From contig JAQGDQ010000515.1 in assembly GCA_030141605.1 (NCBI GenBank), positions 93,189 through 157,188 on the forward strand: a stretch of 64,000 nt of DNA, given 5' to 3'. A model generated the notes under the pieces. The model was not told the origin of the DNA. It searched no databases and saw only the letters and a list, made by a program, of their open reading frames with translations. Of the stretch, positions 12,801-24,489 are shown piece after piece. A program made the position numbers and the translations under genes. This DNA is from Tubiluchus corallicola. Lineage: Eukaryota > Priapulida > Priapulimorpha > Priapulimorphida > Tubiluchidae. Position 1 is the stretch's first letter; every line of letters starts with the position of its first letter.

Positions 12801-12968
12801 AAATTTGTGACCCTCTAAAGGTCAATCCAATTAGTGCTTAAATGTTAAGTTGTTTAGTTACTGTGAATTATATTGAGAAGTACCCGTGACAGCATACAAA
12901 AATTTTAGTAATGGTTAAGTTCACTTACACTTTGCTGCATTTTCTGGGTCAACTGAATACCTCGTCAT
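6881..12968 (-). CDS. RPL17: 60S ribosomal protein L17 (uL22), complete, five coding exons
   Basis: Coding exons on the minus strand are 12968-12929, 12119-12079, 9598-9464, 8006-7811 and 7023-6881. They total 555 bp, giving 184 residues plus TAG, the same length as human RPL17. All junctions are GT-AG and keep one frame. The start is [14 protein letters not shown]. Hallmarks are [62 protein letters not shown] and a lysine-rich tail. uL22 lines the peptide exit tunnel of the large subunit. The gene converges on HAUS1. Intron 4 (7024-7810) is mostly a MITE, and intron 2 (9599-12078) holds a second MITE and a 5S-headed SINE. Codons are intact, with no sign of decay. Open reading frames overlapping each exon simply read into introns. 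Confidence 0.98.
7238..7775 (+). mobile_element. TTAA-type MITE family C in RPL17 intron 4
   Basis: About 535 bp with ends AAGGAAAACCGGACGATTG (left) and, reversed, AAAGAAAACCAGGTGATTG (right), preceded by TTTAA. Other copies: 56504-57044, 38457-38880 (partial), 20343-20545 (3' part). It fills about two thirds of the 787-bp intron, and its right end is only 35 bases from the exon-4 donor. Confidence 0.75.
8046..9440. other. RPL17 intron 3, no further feature seen
   Basis: AT-rich intron. I looked for intronic C/D snoRNA boxes, since vertebrate RPL17 hosts SNORD58. No convincing paired C and D boxes were found on the minus strand. Confidence 0.5.
10634..11269 (+). mobile_element. TTAA-flanked MITE family B in RPL17 intron 2
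   Basis: Flanked by TTAA at 10630-10633 and 11270-11273. Closely similar to 1851-2469 over its whole length. Overlapping ORFs 10719-11250 are artefacts of this element. Confidence 0.8.
11472..11590 (+). rRNA. 5S rRNA-like sequence (pseudogene or SINE head)
   Basis: A 119-base match to metazoan 5S rRNA: acgttgaaaacaccggttct, gatcaccgaagttaagcaac, gttagtacttggatgggtga and aataccaggtgctgtag. The internal promoter blocks (A box, intermediate element, C box) are present. The 5' end (aaacac) no longer pairs with the 3' gtaggc, and no T-run terminator follows. It is therefore more likely a 5S-derived SINE head or pseudogene than a working gene. It is antisense to RPL17, inside its intron 2. Confidence 0.75.
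11591..12015 (+). mobile_element. Body and tail of a 5S-headed (SINE3-type) retroposon
   Basis: GC-richer sequence continuing directly from the 5S segment. An ORF fragment here ends [20 protein letters not shown], which resembles a LINE ORF2 C-terminus. The stretch closes with a small hairpin (tgtcttccgagaca, about 11989-12003) followed by gaaggatgcc, a tail style common in LINE/SINE pairs. The right end lies about 60 bases from RPL17 exon 2. The LINE link is inference. Confidence 0.45.
12130..12920. other. RPL17 intron 1 (between coding exons 1 and 2), no feature seen
   Basis: AT-rich and unremarkable. No repeat or RNA gene was recognised. Confidence 0.5.
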
Positions 12969-13647
12969 TTTGTAGGCTGGTTGCGAAAGTTACTACAATA
13001 AACAAAATTGCTATAACAAGTTACTATAACACATTTACATTTGTATGTATAGCAAACCTAAACTATGGTATATCTAAACTAGTTATGTGCTCAAACTAAA
13101 CTGTATACGAATTTACTAAGCAACATACAACAGAAATAATTATCTTGTTTATCTTTCAACCCCACAGTGTTTTGAGAGTCAAGTTAGTATATTTGTAATG
13201 ATGCTGTACATAATGTTGTTTAGACACCAGTATTAAAGGAAGCAGCGATATCACTATCTTTGTTTACCATAGGTTGACCTACACCTAAAAACAGTTTAAA
13301 TCATTTTTTCCAAAATTTGCTTCCTATTATGTATCTTACTGTTTGTTATTCATTGAATTATTGATAACTTTTTGTTTCTTTTAATGTATTAATTGTGTAT
13401 TTGAGTTGATGTGAAAAAATAAACAAATAAAATTGTACAACAAAGATTAAGCAGGACAAAATTATGGTTGGAAGTTACTGCTACAGGTATGTAGCCAAAA
13501 ATACCAAAATATAAAGTATAAAAAATACTAAAAAATCTAGGAAATTCTAATCCGTTTTAAACTAGACACTTTTGGCTTTGCAAATTAAGAAATCTGCTTG
13601 ACAGCCAACATTCTCTTTTTCTCACTTATTAACACTTTTTTGGATTT

Positions 13648-13795
13648 CCACGTACGCTTTGGCCTGTCAAGCTATGCTATAGGCTCAAATTGCATGCAAC
13701 AAAATTATTGTGTGATGTAATTTGCATTTGCCATGCTAGCTACTAAAGACTATTTGTATTGACTGGGTTATATTGCATTTGTATTTATATTTGCT
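13648..13795 (+). repeat. Interspersed repeat family D, copy 1
   Basis: Reverse-complement match to 26335-26486. Shared blocks are ttccacgtac, tggcctgtcaag, ataggctcaaa and ttatattgcattt. Two copies only. Type unknown, AT-rich. Confidence 0.6.
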
Positions 13796-14207
13796 TTACT
13801 GGATAATTTAAATATATGTATTTTACTTTAAGTGATAATTGTAAAATGCAGTGTGAAATTAATAAACGCTTGAAGCCCAAGAACTTTTGTGAGTGGAAAT
13901 CTGCTAGCAGCCTTATTCCAGATTTCTTAAAAAACAGTTCTACTTGCACTTGTTCATTAAAGTGTAAGCACATATTAATCACACGTTGAGCGATAGAAAC
14001 CAATAATAATAACTTGAAGACAAAACCTCACAACGGCTAAAACATAACAACAGAACAGTGAAACCTACAATCACAAAGGTGTATAATATTCCCGGGTTTA
14101 TAACACACGAAATTAAGAGTAAAATATGCGACTAAAACAACAACCAGTAATCAAGCATATTTCAAGGTGTTATGCGATTTCTATAGCATACTAATATACA
14201 AACTTAC

Positions 14208-14232
14208 ATCGCTAACACCATAACCGGAAAAG
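14208..14232 (-). promoter_or_regulatory. Probable 5' TOP transcription start and non-coding exon 1 of RPL17
   Basis: On the minus strand a pyrimidine start, CTTTTCCGG, is followed about 25 bases later by a strong donor, gtaagttt. This is the usual layout of ribosomal-protein genes: a terminal oligopyrimidine start and a tiny untranslated exon. The matching acceptor (ttattgtag) lies at 12993-12994, 24 bases upstream of the RPL17 ATG. The placement is inferred from motif and spacing only. TOP mRNAs are translationally controlled by mTOR/LARP1 in animals. Confidence 0.55.
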
Positions 14233-14479
14233 AACGAAACAACATCCGCCTTGTCAATATATATGTTATACCGTAAATATTTTCTGGTGTGTCATGAAAC
14301 TGATTAAGCCGTAGATAATGGCGCGTTAGAAAGAATTGCCACCGACCGACATTCTGCAATTGCTGCTCGAAATACTGAATTAATGAATTAGCGCCAATAC
14401 GGTTTTTTGTTTTGCCCTTAATTATCGTGTTTGATGCAGTATATCCGGTCTACAAAATGACCTTCGAAAAAACATAGAA

Positions 14480-15010
14480 CTTTTAGATTAATTTCATTAA
14501 TTATAATCATAATAATATTTTATTATTAATTTTGCAAAACTCATCATATCAAATGATCTCGATGTGCTTTACAATTGAAAAGTCTCTTATAACCTGCAAT
14601 CGCATATGTAGTCATTATAAATGTAATCATTCTAAAATTACAAAATCATACAAATTGTAAGTAGTGCTCTAAGAACAATTTTAAAGCATTGGTAAAATTG
14701 TAACAACATACAACATAATTTTGTAATGATGGTAATTGACGCATAAATAATGATAAACGATTCCATAATCGTGGAGCAATAATTGCAAAGACACAACGGC
14801 CATAATTTAAGTTTTTTGCTTATACCTGGGTTCCATTAAATGTAAAGGATCAGCTGCTGCACAGATACGACTTACTAAACCATCGTGAGTAGCTCTGCGC
14901 AGAAATAAAAGCTCGGACAAACAGCTACGTTGCACACCGTCCATGCCAAATTGTACAAGTAAATACTAAAAAGGCACCCAGTGCACAGAACAGCACGTCG
15001 CAGAGAACTG
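14480..15010 (-). mobile_element. LINE ORF2 C-terminal remnant
   Basis: On the minus strand (about 14820-14655) the translation reads NYGRCVFAIIAPRLWNRL, then LPSL and FTNALKLFLEHYLQF. This fits the LINE reverse-transcriptase C-terminal pattern APxLWNxLP...SLxxFKxxLK. Upstream (14830-15000) frames are broken. It is a decayed non-LTR retrotransposon tail. Confidence 0.55.
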
Positions 15011-15149
15011 GTCTGATATGCTCTTGAGAGCAGGTTCGTATAATGTATAGTGCTGTAGTATTTTGTAATGGCTAGTGTAGCTAAAATCTATCAATACATA
15101 AGTGACTGTAATTCACCTTCGTTAAAACGTCTGCTGCTTTTGCTATCTT

Positions 15150-15775
15150 TACTATCATTATCATCATCGTCGTCGTCGTCATGATCATCATCACCATTAT
15201 TATCATCACCGTTGTTGTCGTCATCATCATCATCATCATCATATTCTTCTTCTTTCTAATCATCATAATCATGTCAGCATCATCGATGTCATTTTTGTTA
15301 TTTGTTTCCACATTATAAACTCCATCAACATCTTCGCCATCTCCATTGATACGACGATACCATCATCACTTTTGTCATCATTATCATTATCGGCCATCAT
15401 CATCTTCATCATACCTATTTTCACCATTACCTTGATTGTCATCAAAATGCTCCATCATCAATTTTGTCATTATCATTGTGCAATATACATTGCCACCTTC
15501 ATTTTGATTCACCATGGTGATCATCACCACCATCATCATTTGCATTGCCGTGATCATCATCGTCATCACCACCACCACCACCATTATTAACGTGATCAAT
15601 ATAATCATCATTATGATTTATATTGTCACATTCATAATCATCATCGTTCGTAATGTCATGGTTATCATCAATCTCGTCATCGTCGTCGTCGTCGTCATCA
15701 TCATCAACATAAGAATCATCATCATCATCAGCATCAGCATCATCATCATCATAAGCAACACCATAAAGTATTTGG
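15150..15775. repeat. (ATC/CAT)n-rich trinucleotide region
   Basis: A long degenerate mix of atc, cat, gtc and cac triplets. Met-, Ile- and His-rich ORFs on both strands (15081-15930) are low-complexity artefacts. Confidence 0.9.
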
Positions 15776-15799
15776 CAGAATTAAGCCAATTAGATTTTA

Positions 15800-16815
15800 T
15801 TACACTCTCAATAATTGTCATTAAAAGAGTACATCCTGTCAAAAGTTTTCGTAAATATGATTTTCAACACAAGCATACTTGTGTTGAATACTCAATTAGT
15901 TGGTCGACTGACCATTCATTACTCCGGTAAGGTGAGTTCACGCTCTAAAAGAAACGTTCTGCGTTTACTGCTAGTGGATCATTGACCTGAACAAAACCAG
16001 CATCGCAGCGCTCAATGTAGATTACGTACTCTATGCTTCTTCGACTTCTACATTCCAAACTTCCTGGTACATAGGAGGCGTGTTTTTGTGGACCTGTTCT
16101 CTTGAACAGTAATAGCCTATCTGTTTGTGCTGTATCGAGTTGGATCGAATTGTTCTACGTGTGAACTCTGCTTTGCTTTTGATATAATGAAGTTAAACGG
16201 GATTTCATAATGCATTTTTGAGTGGAAAAAGTGAGTAAGATAAGCTTATTTATTATATTTTAAAATTATAATTAAAATTACTGAAACGATAAAACGTCCG
16301 TTAAAATATGCTTGACTTACGAACGATTTCAAATTAATTCTAATTACAGTGTTTAAATTTTAATTTAACTTTACGACTATGATCGTTTTCTGCGATAATT
16401 ATTGTTTGATGTATTGTTGTTGATCATCTATTGTTTGATGAGATATAATACTTAGAGCATTTGATATTAACTTATTTTGCCCGTGATTATAAATTATGAA
16501 ACATGTTCTACATATTAAACATATTGTATTATGTAATGCTCTCGGTTTAGTTTATCAGACAAAGCATTAAAGTTTTCACATATCATAAGTAAAACGACCA
16601 CGAGTGTGAAGATTCCAGCACGACAGTTATACACATCAATCACTTTTACCGTTTCGAAGTGACAGCAAACTGGGTCCGTCTTACGCGCAATCAGTTCATG
16701 GAATCGGATATAATAGATATAGAATTGTGAATTTTACACACAGGTGAGCAGCAACGTCCCCTGGGAGGAGTAAGTGAGGAAGAATACTTGAGATGGCTGC
16801 TTTTTGGAGAGAATT
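15800..16815. other. Intergenic, no feature seen
   Basis: AT-rich, no coding potential or repeat recognised. Confidence 0.5.
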
Positions 16816-16860
16816 TTCTTTTTAAAATTGGATACATACATGAAAATGCCTGTATACGTT

Positions 16861-17056
<196 letters not shown>

Positions 17057-17089
17057 ACGCGCTACTTCACCATCACAATTAGATGCAGC

Positions 17090-17950
17090 TACATTTAGAC
17101 CAAGAAACAGGGACATTTCTCTGCTGGCTGGTTCGTTACAATGGCCAACAATGGACAGAAATATGTATTCTGGGTGCTGCCATTCTCAGACAATGAGGAG
17201 GCGACCATTCTATTTGTTGACAAAATATACAATGTTTGGCCTTGTTGCACCATGCTGCCTTGTACTTAGGTGCCGTACTCGCTACCAATGCCAGGAGTTA
17301 TCCATTCTTCTTGAAAATGTATTTTTACCTCCACTAGACCCTTTTCATACAGGTAGCAGAAGGCTGGAAAAACTATCTTGTAGCATTTTACTAGAACAAG
17401 GTAACTTTAAAGATTTTCTTTTTAAAATTGGATACATACATGAAAATGCCTGTATACGTTCAGAGAAAGCACAAACAGTTGAACATTTGCTTTTTAATTG
17501 TACTCTGGTCGATGAAAATAAAAGATTCGCGCTCGCAAATGTCCTACAATCTCAGAACATTAGTAAAATTTACACCTCTAGTGACAAAAACCTGCTAGAT
17601 GCTTTCACCGAGTTAGTTTGTGATCCGTTTTTACAAACTTCAGTATAAAATATTAAACTTTGCGTAACAGAACAAATTCTGTAGACATCTATTTTTTCTG
17701 TTTCTAGTCACTTTTTGATTATACAGGTCGTTTTGTGTAAACTGATGCTATTTGATTTTAGTTGTTCTTTTATATTATTTTGAGGTACGAAATCCGTGAT
17801 TTATTGGTATATAAGGCTTACGAATGTAACAGCTATTTTATTTACAAAGTTTTTTTAACCATACCCTGCAAATAGAGGGTCACTGTATGTATATTATGTA
17901 AATATTTGTACGTGTGTATAATTTTAAATTTTAAATTTTAAATAAAAAAA
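17090..17950 (+). mobile_element. LINE 3' end remnant with zinc-knuckle tail
   Basis: The frame ending at TAA 17646-17648 reads FKIGYIHENACI...QTVEHLLFNC, then a hydrophobic tail. The VEHLLFNC block is the C-terminal Cys/His knuckle of many LINE ORF2 proteins. The 3' UTR ends in an A-run at 17941-17957 that passes into (TAA)n, as expected for a target-primed insertion. 17090-17400 is open in pieces but not identified. Confidence 0.55.
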
Positions 17951-17956
17951 AAAAAA

Positions 17957-18079
<123 letters not shown>

Positions 18080-18665
18080 TGGAGAGGGAAAAATTTTTGC
18101 AGTCTGCCTACTGAAAGACATAATGGTCCAAAGAAGAAGCATTGTGAATGTATAACTTTAAAGCTGAAAAGATAAAGAATAATTTATATTTAGCTCTGCG
18201 ATATAACATTTATAAACGCAAATTTTGTTTTGCGGTGTTGTAGAACTGGTGCAAGCATAACAAAGAAAACTAAATAGTACGTTAAAATAAGCGACTATAA
18301 GCGAAATTAAAAATAGGTCCTGTTGACGTACATATTTAATTTAACCCTGACTATAAGGAACTGCTGTTGTTGATAGATAACAGCATTTCTTATGACAGTA
18401 GATAATTATAAACGTATTATTTTGTGTGAAAATACAAATTATGCGTACTTTAACTTATATTTCTACTGTTAAAGCAGTCGAATACAAATTTACAAACAAA
18501 AGCGACAATTTCGGTGACATTAGTTTCAAAAAGAAATGTTAATTTGCTTTCGTTTGACATTTCATAGAAGTCTGGGATGAAGTTGGTAATTTCACTAAGA
18601 AAGGCAGACAGTAGGTAGAAATTATTACCATTAGACAAATAGCAATAGGTGCTACATACCTGTAT
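18080..18665. other. Intergenic, no feature seen
   Basis: No feature recognised. The ORF at 18450-18638 (-) lacks family signs or splice signals. Confidence 0.5.
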
Positions 18666-18668
18666 TAT

Positions 18669-18765
18669 TCCAGGTTAGGGCCTGGATAGCCTAACTGGTA
18701 TGGCATTAGGTTAGTATACTATCACAACCGTTTCTTGTTGATAACCAAGTTGAATACGATCGTTT
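18669..18765 (+). repeat. tRNA-like (SINE) fragment
   Basis: A perfect RNA polymerase III A box, TAGCCTAACTGG, is followed about 65 bases on by a degenerate B box, AAGTTGAATAC. No cloverleaf. Probably a SINE head. Confidence 0.3.
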
Positions 18766-19015
18766 ATAATTTTTATATTTCTTCAGTCTTTTTGGCTCAC
18801 CACAGACATGGACATTGTTTATTTATTTTCTTATTCACAACATAATACAAATAGGCTATAATTGCTTAATTATTAATTAATCAGGATAAATTGTGCATAA
18901 AGAAAAGAGTTAGGGGGTTGTAGGAGAAGGGGTACGGAAAGAGCAAATGGTCATCAAGTCAGCAGCCTTCTAGGTTTAGTGTAAATTGTATAAAATATTG
19001 TAGTGCAGCCAACCT

Positions 19016-19100
19016 CGGTTGTTCGGTACTCGCTTATAAGGGACCACCGATTTTTCGTAACGTTTTTCCTATGTAAAAATCTACGTATATAAGGTACTCG
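19016..19100 (+). mobile_element. Fragment of MITE T1
   Basis: cagccaacctcgg, then ctcgcttataaggga and ttttcctatgtaaaaatcta, match the left end of the element at 234-686. Truncated by the 52-bp satellite. Confidence 0.65.
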
Positions 19101-19102
19101 GA

Positions 19103-20342
19103 TAATGAAAATGTGCAATAGTGTTAAATATGCATGATAAAACCAAACTAAATATAATGAAAATGTGCAATAGTGTTAAATATGGATGATAAAATCAAAC
19201 TAAATATAAAGAAAATATGCAATAGAGTTAAATATGCATGATAAAATCAAACTAAATATAATGAAAATGTGCAATAGAGTTAAATATGCATGATGAAATC
19301 AAACTAAATATAATGAAAATGTGCAATAGTGTTAAATATGCATGATGAAATCAAACTAAATATAACGAAAATGTGCAATAGTGTTAAATATGCATGATAA
19401 AATCAAACTAAATATAATGAAAATGTGCAATAGTGTTAAATATGCATGATGAAATCAAACTTAATATAACGAAAATATGCAATAGTGTTAAATATGCATG
19501 ATAAAATCAAACTAAATATAATGAAAATGTGCAATAGAGTTAAATATGCATCATAAAGTCAAACTAAATATAAGGAAAATGTGCAATAGTGTTAAATACG
19601 CATGATAAAATCAAACTAAATATAATGAAAATGTGCAATAGAGTTAAATATGCATCATAAAATCAAACTAAATATAATGAAAATGTGCAATAGAGTTAAA
19701 TATGCATCATAAAATCAAACTAAATATAATGAAAATGTGCAATAGAGTTAAATATGCATCATACAATCAAACTAAATATAAGGAAAATGTGCAATAGAGT
19801 TAAATATGCATGATAAAATCAAACTAAATATAATGAAAATGTGCAATAGAGTTAAATATGCATGATAAAATCAAACCAAATCTAACGGAAATGTGCAATA
19901 GTGTTAAATACGCATGATGAAATCAAACTAAATATAATGAAAATATGCAATAGTGTTAAATATGCATGATAAAATCAAACTAAATATAATGAAAATGTGC
20001 AATAGAGTTAAATATGCATCATAAAATCAAACTAAATATAATGAAAATGTGCAATAGAGTTAAATATGCATGATGAAATCAAACTAAATATAATGAAAAT
20101 GTGCAATAGTGTTAAATATGCATGATGAAATCAAACTAAATATAACGAAAATGTGCAATAGTGTTAAATATGCATGATAAAATCAAACCAAATCTAACGG
20201 AAATGTGCAATAGTGTTAAATACGCATGATGAAATCAAATTAAATGTAATGACAATGTGCAATAGTGTTAAATATGCATCATAAAATCAAGCTAAATTTA
20301 ATGAAAATGTGCAATATGGTTAAATATGAATGACAAAATCAA
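19103..20342. repeat. 52-bp satellite array
   Basis: About 24 copies of atgaaaatgtgcaatagtgt, then taaatatgcatgataaaatc and aaactaaatata, with sequence variants spread through the array. It is bounded left by a MITE T1 piece and right, without a gap, by a half copy of MITE C. Confidence 0.97.
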
Positions 20343-20545
20343 CGAATGTGACAAAAAGGCACCGCTGCCAATCTTAGTAGTTTCACTGACCCGCGCGTAG
20401 CTTTGAAAGTTTAACGAACTTTGACTGTCCGAGGTAATTATTATTTAATCTAAGCTTTGATTTAAAATAAGCTATTGTAGTTTTCAATATTTTACAGCAT
20501 TCTTTATTCTGAACTCGTGTTTACACAATCATCCGGTTTTCCTGT
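20343..20545 (+). mobile_element. MITE family C, 3' part
   Basis: Starts abruptly at gaatgtgacaaaaaggcacc and runs to the terminal cacaatcatccggttttcct. It matches 7575-7775. Confidence 0.7.
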
Positions 20546-21020
20546 AAACAAAGAGCATGTAATACTTTATTACAGCTTCTCTATTACAATAACAACATGC
20601 ATAACTTGGGTCAACAATTTTGTTTCATTTCAGGTGCGATGACCGTTTAAATGGACAATCTTTACAGTCTGGACATTGGCAAACGTTACTGACATCATGA
20701 TAATCCTTTGCGAACTTAGGAATGAAGCGGAATGACTTTAAAGAAACGGAACATGTAGACGACTAACCTCTTGAGTAACTGTGTGTGCATCAATGATCTA
20801 ATTAATTGATCATTAATTAATTAATGATCTAATTAATTGTTTGACAGCTCTTGCAAATAACTGGTTTAGTTATAACTGCAGTAGTTTAAAAGTGAAAGCC
20901 ATATTCCCCAAAGACGTAGCAATTTCAAATGCAGATGGTTGTCGGGAGATAAAAAATATTTAAATTTCGTTTATCTTTAATGACTCCTTAGTAAAAAATT
21001 ACAATCTTCCACTTCTTATC

Positions 21021-22505
21021 ATGGCGGGTGGTGGGTATATAAAGATTCACTGGCAGAGGGTGGGTTTGATTTTAATGTATGCAATGTTCTTTGTTGTTTT
21101 TGTAATGCTCCGAATTTCTGATGAACAAAATCTCGTAAACGAAGAAGAGGAGAACGAGTCAAACCAAACGTCTTCAAGACCGATGCGTCAAGTTCCAAAA
21201 CCGTCAGGTCAGAACTGTTCCTATCACGTTCCTGTTCCTAGTTATGTTGACATCAACGTAAGGAACCTGCTCTGGCAGCAGGTTAACGACATGGACATCT
21301 ACCTGTACAGTGCCTACTACGACAGAAGACTCGAGCACTCTCATGGAGCCACCTATGTGCGAGTGTTGGGCATGAAAGACATTTGCAATCTACCTCGTAT
21401 TTATTGTCAGCTGTGGTACAAGGACAAGAGGGAGCCTTTCGTGATCGAAGCTCGGCAACAGTGGATGTGGTTCAATTGTAAGCTGGCTCTTGTCCCAAAC
21501 GAGTACCATGGCGTCATGTACACCTGTCCCCTGCCGCGCAAACAAAAGAGCATTCCTAGTCACGTGTCACTTACTCCACTACCCTGTCACGAAGCCACAA
21601 CATTGTTGGCAGTGCGACACATAGTGCCAAAGAAAAAACAAGATTTTGCTGTATGCGTGAAAGGACTGAACTTTCTCTACGCTGATAACTCTTTCCGTTT
21701 TGTCGAATGGTTGGAGATGCAACTCCTCCTGGGCGCCAAAAAAGTTTTTCTGTACAAGTATGACGTCACATACAATTTGGCGAAGATTTTAACCTATTAC
21801 ATAGAGAAGGGTGTCGTCGACGTCACACCGCTAACACTGCCTGGTGTGCACCCTAATGACAAAGTACAAAGGTACGTATTCGTCAAAGAGAATGAATGGC
21901 AATCGTGGCTGATGGAGGTGCTAGTCTACACGGACTGTCTCTATAGGAACTTGTACAGTTATAAGTACCTAGCTGTCGTTGATCTAGACGAATTCGTTAT
22001 CCCAGTCAAGCACAGGACGTGGGGAGAGATGATGCATCAGTTGTGGCAAACTGAACCCAAATTCGACCAGTTCGCTTCTTACAGTTTTCGCAACGCCTAT
22101 TTTCTCGATCAGTTCTTCACGGAGCAAAACAAAAAATATCCAAAATTTGCCCACGCTCTGCAGCACGTGAATCGATCAAAGAAATTGTCTCCAAAAGGCG
22201 AAGACGTGAAGTCGTTCGTGAACACAGATGGCGCGTTGACCGTTCACAATCATTGGCCCTTACACCTGATGCCCGGGTACGAACCGGTGACATTTTGGGT
22301 AGACGCGGACGTGGCCAAGATGCACCACTATCGCGGTAAGTGCACGACAGTGAACGAGACGGCCTGTGATAGATCGTATACCGAGCAAATCGTCGAAGAT
22401 TTAAGTATTTACAGATACGGCAGGAATCTTGCTCGGAACATGATAAGGACGTTAACTGAAGTTGGCTATATATCACGTGATGAAAATGCGGGTGCCAAAG
22501 TATAA
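21021..22505 (+). CDS. Glycosyltransferase family 92 (DUF23-type) protein, 494 residues, single-exon reading frame
   Basis: This is an uninterrupted ORF in good context (ttatcATGG). An in-frame stop lies upstream near 20963, so this is the first usable ATG. A splice acceptor at 20631-20633 (tttcatttcag) suggests a spliced 5' UTR. The protein is type II membrane: a short basic cytosolic end, a transmembrane helix at about residues 14-30, then an acidic stem with NQTSS. The luminal catalytic part has the GT92 pattern: RFVEWLEMQLLLGAKKVF, then a DLDEF metal-binding DxD motif at about residues 321-325, and a late MHHYRGKC histidine/cysteine cluster. GT92 enzymes include nematode and vertebrate galactosyltransferases acting on N-glycan core fucose or related acceptors in the Golgi. 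The exact acceptor here cannot be told. A 52-bp satellite ends 0.7 kb upstream. Confidence 0.9.
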   Translation: MAGGGYIKIHWQRVGLILMYAMFFVVFVMLRISDEQNLVNEEEENESNQTSSRPMRQVPKPSGQNCSYHVPVPSYVDINVRNLLWQQVNDMDIYLYSAYYDRRLEHSHGATYVRVLGMKDICNLPRIYCQLWYKDKREPFVIEARQQWMWFNCKLALVPNEYHGVMYTCPLPRKQKSIPSHVSLTPLPCHEATTLLAVRHIVPKKKQDFAVCVKGLNFLYADNSFRFVEWLEMQLLLGAKKVFLYKYDVTYNLAKILTYYIEKGVVDVTPLTLPGVHPNDKVQRYVFVKENEWQSWLMEVLVYTDCLYRNLYSYKYLAVVDLDEFVIPVKHRTWGEMMHQLWQTEPKFDQFASYSFRNAYFLDQFFTEQNKKYPKFAHALQHVNRSKKLSPKGEDVKSFVNTDGALTVHNHWPLHLMPGYEPVTFWVDADVAKMHHYRGKCTTVNETACDRSYTEQIVEDLSIYRYGRNLARNMIRTLTEVGYISRDENAGAKV

Positions 22506-23030
22506 CGAACATCGTATATGATAAAGTGTAAACTTGGCGTGTGTGCTTAAATAAGTTCTGTGACTGTAAATGAACTGCAACAGCATAATTTTTCACGGTT
22601 GTCTCTCCATGAGAAAGTTGCAGTTAGGAAGGGATTTCTGAAGCAGCACCCCCACTAATTTTATTTACGAGCCGCCACTAGGCACAATGATAGATTCAGA
22701 TTTTAATCTGGAATTTAAAGTCTTCATAGTTTAATAGTTTAAATCTCTTAATAGTTTCTTCTTTACCAACCGTCCTATAACATTCCATCAGTGTAACAAG
22801 CTTATATTTCCATGTACGAAAATATAGACTCAATTATAGCGAGTTATGTGAGTCAACTGGCAATAGTTTTTATATACTGTTAGCCGTGGCCATCTCGTCA
22901 CGCTGTCTATAACCGTAGTCGTTACACAATTCAGCTACCTCACCCGGGAATATTATAACTATAATTCATGCCATTTGGAAGCCAATAATTATTGTGATGA
23001 CAACCTGAGAGTGGGGGTGAGACATCTCTA
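22506..23030. other. Presumed 3' UTR and flank of the GT92 gene
   Basis: No AATAAA is clear close to the stop. No repeat recognised. Confidence 0.35.
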
Positions 23031-23284
23031 CCAGAAAGCAAATTCGAATCGAATCGAACTCGTGACTTTCAAATTCGAATCCAATTCGAATTGAATTTGA
23101 AAGATTTTCGAACGAGTTCTCGAATCACCAGCAAAAAGTGGTCTTACCAAGATCGTGCATATTAGTCAATTTTTTTGCGGTAAAATCACTAATAATTTAT
23201 CCAAAAATTGTGCACAGAAATCACAGCTAAACTGTGCTAATTGCTTGGTGTTTCAAACGTTTTAATGACAAGGAACGTGTGAGG

Positions 23285-23580
23285 TTGACATGCCGAATTA
23301 TTCGAATCTATAATTTTAGGTACGAATCGAATTCGATGCTCGATATTCATCACTAACCGTCAGCCATAGAATCTGTCATTTTAGGTTCGAGTCGAATTCA
23401 ATGCTCGATATTCATCACTACCCGACAGCCATAGAATCTATCATTTTAGGTTCGAATCGAATTCGATGATCGATGTTCATCACTATCCGACAAACATAGA
23501 ATCTATCATTTTAGGTTCGAATAGAATTCGATGCTCGATGTTCATCACTACCTGACCTCCATAGAACCTCTTGTCGTAAT
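23285..23580. repeat. ~69-bp tandem repeat, four copies
   Basis: Unit contains ttttaggttcgaatcgaatt, then cgatgctcgatattcatcac. An A/T-G/C palindromic tract of TTCGAA motifs precedes it at 23040-23120. Confidence 0.9.
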
Positions 23581-23881
23581 ATAAAATAATATAAAACTTG
23601 CAAATGTAGCGACGTTATTAATTTGATCATCTAGACACTAGATTCATAGTTGTTTATTTTGACTTATAAACGTGTAACTCAGTGCATTTGTAATGTGAAT
23701 GTTATGAATGTACCTGTTGTCACAAAAATGCTCTAAAATCATTTTTCGAAACGTTTCTCCTCAAAATCGTTAACCGGTTTCAGCTGTTAAAGGTTTGGTA
23801 GCAAAAATCGTAAACGGTCTAGTACAAAATTGTAATTCACAAGATTCTATTGAAATGCAGGGAAAACAATGCAATGTTTAA

Positions 23882-24484
23882 AGGATGACAGGATAATTTT
23901 TCATATACTACCCCATTTTCAAGTCCAATGAAAAGTATACATTTTATCGCAGAAATATTTCTGATTATTAAATAATAGATTAAAAACTTAATTTAACGAC
24001 GGGCGAACCCAACTTTTGATAACATTACAAACTAACATAATTTTTAACAGAAAAATATTCCACAAGGGTGTTGCACGTGTTTGTGAAAGTGAAAATTGAA
24101 GTGCAGTGCTACTGTAAGATATTCAGTGTGTTGTATTAAACTAGGCAAGTTTTAAGATAAAAATTCAAATTTCAAATTTACCGCTCTGCTCACGCATGAG
24201 TTGTCGAACGTGTGCAGTACTTCACAGACTAACACACCTGAAATGAGAGGTACAGCACTTGTTTTTGTGCAATGCGTTTCTGAAATGCAGGCGTTAGTAC
24301 CCGTCTAACTAGGGAATGGCGAAATTGTAACAGCGAAAAACTAGCGGCGCGAGCGTGAAATTGTGTTTGCGTGGTAATAATTCTTTTACGTAAGTCATTT
24401 TTGAAAAGAATAGTATGTTTCCTTTGAATATTTTGAAGAGTAGATTGTTTTGACCTTCAGTTTAAGACCGGGTCCGGTTTTGCT
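23882..24484 (-). mobile_element. TTAA-flanked MITE family B
   Basis: TTAA at 23878-23881 and 24485-24488. Full-length inverted copy of 1851-2469. Confidence 0.8.
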
Positions 24485-24489
24485 TTAAA

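Noticed and set aside
15081-15930. Met-, Ile- and His-rich ORFs on both strands
   Set aside because: Low-complexity translation of a degenerate ATC/CAT region.
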